Assembly (NCBI GenBank): GCA_963728895.1
Contig: CAVSLM010000005.1
Location: 1-64,000 of the forward strand
Source of the DNA: CAVSLM01 sp963728895
Lineage (GTDB): Bacteria; Pseudomonadota; Gammaproteobacteria; JBBQDK01
Direction: 5' to 3'
Length of the DNA stretch: 64,000 nt
A program made the position numbers and the translations under genes. This document shows, one piece after another, positions 60,812 through 64,000 of the stretch; within the stretch, counting starts at the first letter, position 1, and each line of letters starts with the position of its first letter. The notes under the pieces were generated by a model, which was not told the origin of the DNA, did not search any database, and saw only the letters and a program-made list of their open reading frames with translations.

Positions 60812-61426
60812 TCAGCGTATCCGACCCACGGATATGAACTGGGTCGGCGTGCTCCGGTAACCGCCGCGCACGATCCCTTTGAGGGAATTGTCGTCCTGTA
60901 GATCCAGGGTTCCGGTTTCACCGGACCTCTTGAAGGTCAACAACGTACCCGTGACCTGCAGCTTGTAGGTCGGGTGGTCGAGCTCCGCAACACCCGTCTG
61001 GGGATCCTTCTTCGTCAACGGGAATACGTAATCGCTGCCGCGCTCGGCAATGTATCTCGCCGACATTTCCTGCACATTCTTCGGTGCATCCGGATCCGGA
61101 GACAGGGTCAGGTGCACGCGGTCCAGGCTCATGATCGCGGCCTTGAACGCGAGCCCCTGCAACAGGCTGTCGGCGCTCGCCAGCCCCAGATCGAGCGCCA
61201 CCTCCTTCATGACCGGATCGCCGCTGTTCACCATGGCGTCGAACGTGGTCAGACGCATGTTCTGATCGGGACCATTCAAGACCTTCTTCAGCTCCTCGAT
61301 GTCCTGCGAGCGGGCCCGTGCCCGTTCAAGGATCTCGGCGGCACTTTGCTGGGCGACGGCCGGGGGCGATGCGCTCACGGACAGCAGCAGGAACAACATC
61401 AGCAATCGCGTGAATGACGGCGCCAT
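60812..61426 (-). CDS. Exported hypothetical protein, helical-repeat-like
   Basis: 204 residues with signal peptide SFTRLLMLFLLLSVSASPPAVAQ. Followed by a charged helical stretch (AAEILERARARSQDIEELKKVL), HEAT-like helices (MRLTTFDAMVNSGDPVMKEVALDLGL) and a C-terminal beta region (YKLQVTGTLLTFKRSGETGTLDL). Not recognised. Convergent with the protease cassette, with stops 14 bases apart. Confidence 0.7.
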   Translation of the reverse strand: MAPSFTRLLMLFLLLSVSASPPAVAQQSAAEILERARARSQDIEELKKVLNGPDQNMRLTTFDAMVNSGDPVMKEVALDLGLASADSLLQGLAFKAAIMSLDRVHLTLSPDPDAPKNVQEMSARYIAERGSDYVFPLTKKDPQTGVAELDHPTYKLQVTGTLLTFKRSGETGTLDLQDDNSLKGIVRGGYRSTPTQFISVGRIR

Positions 61427-61532
61427 GAACAGTTTCTCCGTCGTTGTGAATCGCTATTTTTCCATCCTACGCCCGGGAATGCGATCGTCGGCGGGCGCCG
61501 CCGCCCCCAGCGCCGGAGCGGGAGGCGCTTGT

Positions 61533-62600
61533 CTATCCTCGCAGCAGCCGCGCATAGAAGCCGAGATAACCCTGCACGATGGCAGCCTCGCCGTGGCGCA
61601 GGGTGACGGTGCGATGGCCGGCTGCGGCCAGCGCGCTGCGCAGGCCGGCGTCGTTCAGCAGTGCCTGCAGTGCGCGGGCCAGCGAGCGGGGATCCTGCAC
61701 GGGCGTCAGCCAGGCGTCCTCGCCCTCGGTGACGAGCTCCAGCGCGCCGTCGGTGCGGGTGGCGAGCACCGGCCTGGCGTAGCTCCAGGCCTCCAGAATC
61801 ACGTTGCCCAGCGGCTCGTGGCGTGAGGGACAGACGAAGACATCGGCCAGGGCGTAGTACGGGCCAGGATCGTCCTGCCACCCGGTCCAGCGCACCCGCT
61901 GTGCGATGCCAAGCTGGGCCGCGTACTCGATCAGGCGCTGGCGCTGCGCGCCGTCGCCCACGATCACCAGGACCAGCGGACGTTCGCCGATGGTCTCCGG
62001 CATCCGTGCCAGCGCGGCGAGCAGATCCTCGAAACCCTTGACCGGATGCAGCCGTCCCACGCTCACCACCACCAGAGCGTCCTCCGTAACCCCGAGCGCC
62101 TGACGCAACGACTGCAGCTCCGCCGCACCCACCGTCTGCGCCGGAGCGGCGAAGTTCCCGATCCAGGCGACGCGTGCCGCGGGCAGGCCGCTGCGGATGA
62201 GATAGTCGCAGATGCCCCGGGTATTGCCGACCCAGGCATGGGCATGGCGGTAGCCTTTGAGATCGTAGTAACCGCCGAGGCGGGCGACGTGCACCGGCCG
62301 GTTTTTCCTCGGCAGGCGCGTCAGGCGCGTGGCGCGTCCCATATAGGTCTGCACGATGTCCGGTGCGCGGTTGCGCACCAGGTGTCCGATGCGCCAGCGC
62401 GAGGGCAGGTCCCAGACGCTGCGCATGGCGGCGTGGGCTTGCGGCACGCCGGCATCGAGCAGGGCGGACACAGCGCCGTCCGCCACATCCAAGGCCAGCA
62501 CCGGTGCGCCGCGTGCATGCAGGGCATTCACCAGGCGCACGTAGAAGCGCTCGGCGCCGGCCGCGGCCTTGCCGCCGATGATGTGCACGGATGAGATCAT
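61533..62600 (-). CDS. Glycosyltransferase family 4
   Basis: 355 residues, opening SSVHIIGGKAAAGAERFYVRLV. The donor half holds VVVSVGRLHPVKGFEDLLAAL, VIVGDGAQRQRL and CPSRHEPLGNVILEAWSYARPV (E-x7-E). Resembles WaaG-type lipopolysaccharide core transferases. It is divergent from the GT2 gene at 62735, with about 135 bases between them for both promoters. Confidence 0.87.
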   Translation of the reverse strand: MISSVHIIGGKAAAGAERFYVRLVNALHARGAPVLALDVADGAVSALLDAGVPQAHAAMRSVWDLPSRWRIGHLVRNRAPDIVQTYMGRATRLTRLPRKNRPVHVARLGGYYDLKGYRHAHAWVGNTRGICDYLIRSGLPAARVAWIGNFAAPAQTVGAAELQSLRQALGVTEDALVVVSVGRLHPVKGFEDLLAALARMPETIGERPLVLVIVGDGAQRQRLIEYAAQLGIAQRVRWTGWQDDPGPYYALADVFVCPSRHEPLGNVILEAWSYARPVLATRTDGALELVTEGEDAWLTPVQDPRSLARALQALLNDAGLRSALAAAGHRTVTLRHGEAAIVQGYLGFYARLLRG

Positions 62601-62734
62601 GTCCGGATGTCACCGCCCCGCTCGGTCGCAGGCCATTCTATCCGCAGGCAGACCCGCGCGTTCCGCTCTATCATGGGCGTGCGCATTGGTCGGCGCGAAT
62701 CCATGCGCCGGCGAGACCTCCGAGACCAACGATC

Positions 62735-63553
62735 ATGACCAAGCTTTCGGTCTTCGTGACCACCTACAACAACGGCCGCACCCTGGCGGCCTGCCTGGAA
62801 AGCGTGAAATGGGCCGACGAAATCGTGGTGCTCGATTCCTTCAGCACCGACGAGACTCCGGCCGTGGCCGCGCGTTACGGCGCTTTGATCTCCCAGCATC
62901 GGTTTCTCGGCTACGGTCCGCAGAAGCAGCTGGCACTGGAGCGCACGCATCACGATTGGGTACTGCTGCTCGACGCCGACGAGGCGCTGTCGGCCGAGCT
63001 GCAGCGCGAGATCCAGGCCCTGTTGCAGCGCGGGCCCGACGCCGACGGCTACGAGTTGGCGCGCCTGGAGCAGACCTTCTGGCGCATGTGCAGCCCGCGC
63101 GTACGCTTGAACCATTACCTGCGGCTGTTCGACAAACGCAAGGGCAGGGTGAGCGACATGCCGGTGCACGCGGCGCCCAAGGTGGACGGTCGCATCGCGC
63201 GCCTGCAGGCGCCCTTCTACCATTTCGGGGAAACCGACATCCATACCAAGGTCGAGAAGATCAACGGCTACTCCACCGGTCTGGTGCAGTACAAGCGCGC
63301 CCAGCGCGCGCGCGCGAGTCCATGGATCATGGTGTTCTATCCGCCGCTCTATTTCATCCGCAGCTATGTGTTCAAGCGCAACTTCATGAACGGCTGGGCG
63401 GGCTTCATCAACTCGGTAGTGGTGACGTTCTACGTGTTTCTGAAATACGCCAAGCTCTACGAGCAGCGCCAGTTCGAGCGCTACGGCGACCGGCTCATGC
63501 CGGACAAGGCGCCCCCCCTGCCGGCGCAGTACAAGCCGGAGCAGGCGGCCTAG
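62735..63553 (+). CDS. Glycosyltransferase family 2 (WaaE/KdtX-like)
   Basis: GT-A fold transferase of 272 residues. Starts MTKLSVFVTTYNNGRTLAACLESVKWADEIVVLDSFSTDET, which includes the nucleotide-binding aspartate; LLLDADEALSAEL carries the DxD motif. FRSYVFKRNFMNGWAGFINS-like C-terminal segment is typical of WaaE, the beta-1,4-glucosyltransferase of LPS inner core. The open frame extends upstream to 62591, but ATG 62735 matches the family start. Confidence 0.9.
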   Translation: MTKLSVFVTTYNNGRTLAACLESVKWADEIVVLDSFSTDETPAVAARYGALISQHRFLGYGPQKQLALERTHHDWVLLLDADEALSAELQREIQALLQRGPDADGYELARLEQTFWRMCSPRVRLNHYLRLFDKRKGRVSDMPVHAAPKVDGRIARLQAPFYHFGETDIHTKVEKINGYSTGLVQYKRAQRARASPWIMVFYPPLYFIRSYVFKRNFMNGWAGFINSVVVTFYVFLKYAKLYEQRQFERYGDRLMPDKAPPLPAQYKPEQAA

Positions 63554-63566
63554 CGAGACGCGGCCC

Positions 63567-64000
63567 ATGACCCTGCTGCTGTTCGCCGTCGGGCTGCTGA
63601 TGCTGGTGGTGGGCGCGGAGGCTTTGGTGCATGGCGCCTCGCAGCTCGCAGCAAGAATCGGCTGGTCGCCACTGGTCATCGGCCTGACGGTGGTCGCCTA
63701 CGGAACCAGCACGCCCGAGCTGGCCGTCAGCGTGTTCGCAAGCTTCGCCGGGCGGCCCGACGTGGCAGTGGGCAACGTCGTCGGAAGCAACATCTTCAAC
63801 GTGCTGTTCATCCTCGGCATCTCCGCGCTGATCGCACCCCTGGCAGTGTCCCAGCGGCTGGTGCGCCTGGACGTGCCGCTGATGATCGCGGCCTCCGTGG
63901 CCATGTTCCTCATGGGGCTGGACGGCACCATCGGGCGCGGCGACGGCCTGGTCCTCTGCGCGGCGGTGATTGCCTACACCGGCTTCCTGGTGCGTCAGAG
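63567..64000 (+). CDS. Calcium/sodium antiporter family protein, N-terminal part
   Basis: The window ends inside the gene. Hydrophobic helices carry the alpha-1 repeat signature of CaCA transporters: GLTVVAYGTSTPELAVS and GNVVGSNIFNVLFILG. Begins at ATG 63567 (TLLLFAVGLLMLVVGAEALV). Related to E. coli YrbG, an inner-membrane Ca2+/cation exchanger. Thirteen bases after the GT2 stop; possibly co-transcribed, though functionally unrelated. Confidence 0.88.
   Translation, partial: MTLLLFAVGLLMLVVGAEALVHGASQLAARIGWSPLVIGLTVVAYGTSTPELAVSVFASFAGRPDVAVGNVVGSNIFNVLFILGISALIAPLAVSQRLVRLDVPLMIAASVAMFLMGLDGTIGRGDGLVLCAAVIAYTGFLVRQ

Overview
The window is chromosomal DNA from a high-GC gammaproteobacterium. 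The evidence is the gene neighbourhood (cutA/dsbD divergent from fxsA-groES-groEL, then glnE-ilvE-CHCC zinc finger), an exosortase/Prs extracellular polysaccharide (EPS) system, a CIRCE element before groES, and two REP/RAYT systems. I cannot fix the order (Chromatiales, Nevskiales or Xanthomonadales relatives all fit).

Layout. 1-17.4 kb: an accessory, visibly AT-richer polysaccharide island: a Wzx-type flippase, two sulfotransferases, two glycosyltransferases/polymerase genes on opposite strands, a GH-like DUF4091 exported protein, an FG-GAP/dockerin exported protein, a second exported GH-like protein, a DUF4124-like protein, a larE/larC relic, and a CapK ligase / PHP phosphoesterase / HisC-like aminotransferase cassette. 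17.5-28.3 kb: the higher-GC EPS core: bi-domain dehydrogenase, heparinase-like lyase, GT4, exosortase D fused to EpsI (XrtD), a WecA/MraY-like initiating transferase, and gmd-fcl for GDP-L-fucose. 28.3-30.3 kb: a 297-bp tandem repeat array built from REP palindromes next to a RAYT transposase. 30.7-37.9 kb: prsT, prsK, prsR, with a consensus sigma-54 promoter before prsK. 37.9-39.0 kb: a second RAYT bracketed by a different REP family. 39.2-49.8 kb: housekeeping block (dsbD, cutA, fxsA, groESL, glnE, ilvE, zinc finger). 49.8-63.6 kb: cell-envelope sugar genes (ELM1-like, three GT4/GT1 enzymes, methyltransferase, O-antigen ligase, GT2) enclosing an unfamiliar three-gene translationally coupled cassette with a secreted serine protease. 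63.6 kb to the end: the start of a Ca2+/Na+ antiporter.

How it fits together: the WecA-like enzyme would start a lipid-linked glycan, GT4 enzymes extend it with fucose and other sugars, sulfotransferases may sulfate it, Wzx/Wzy-like proteins export and polymerise it, the lyase and GH-like exported proteins trim it, XrtD would attach VPLPA-CTERM proteins made elsewhere, and PrsK/PrsR with sigma-54 would control the set.

Caution: at least a dozen well-conserved genes (wzx, sulfotransferase, capK, PHP, xrtD, gmd, dsbD, cutA, groEL, glnE, ilvE and one hypothetical) are each broken by one or more single-base frameshifts, while the protein sequence on both sides stays conserved. I read most of these as assembly or base-calling indels and annotate the genes across them.
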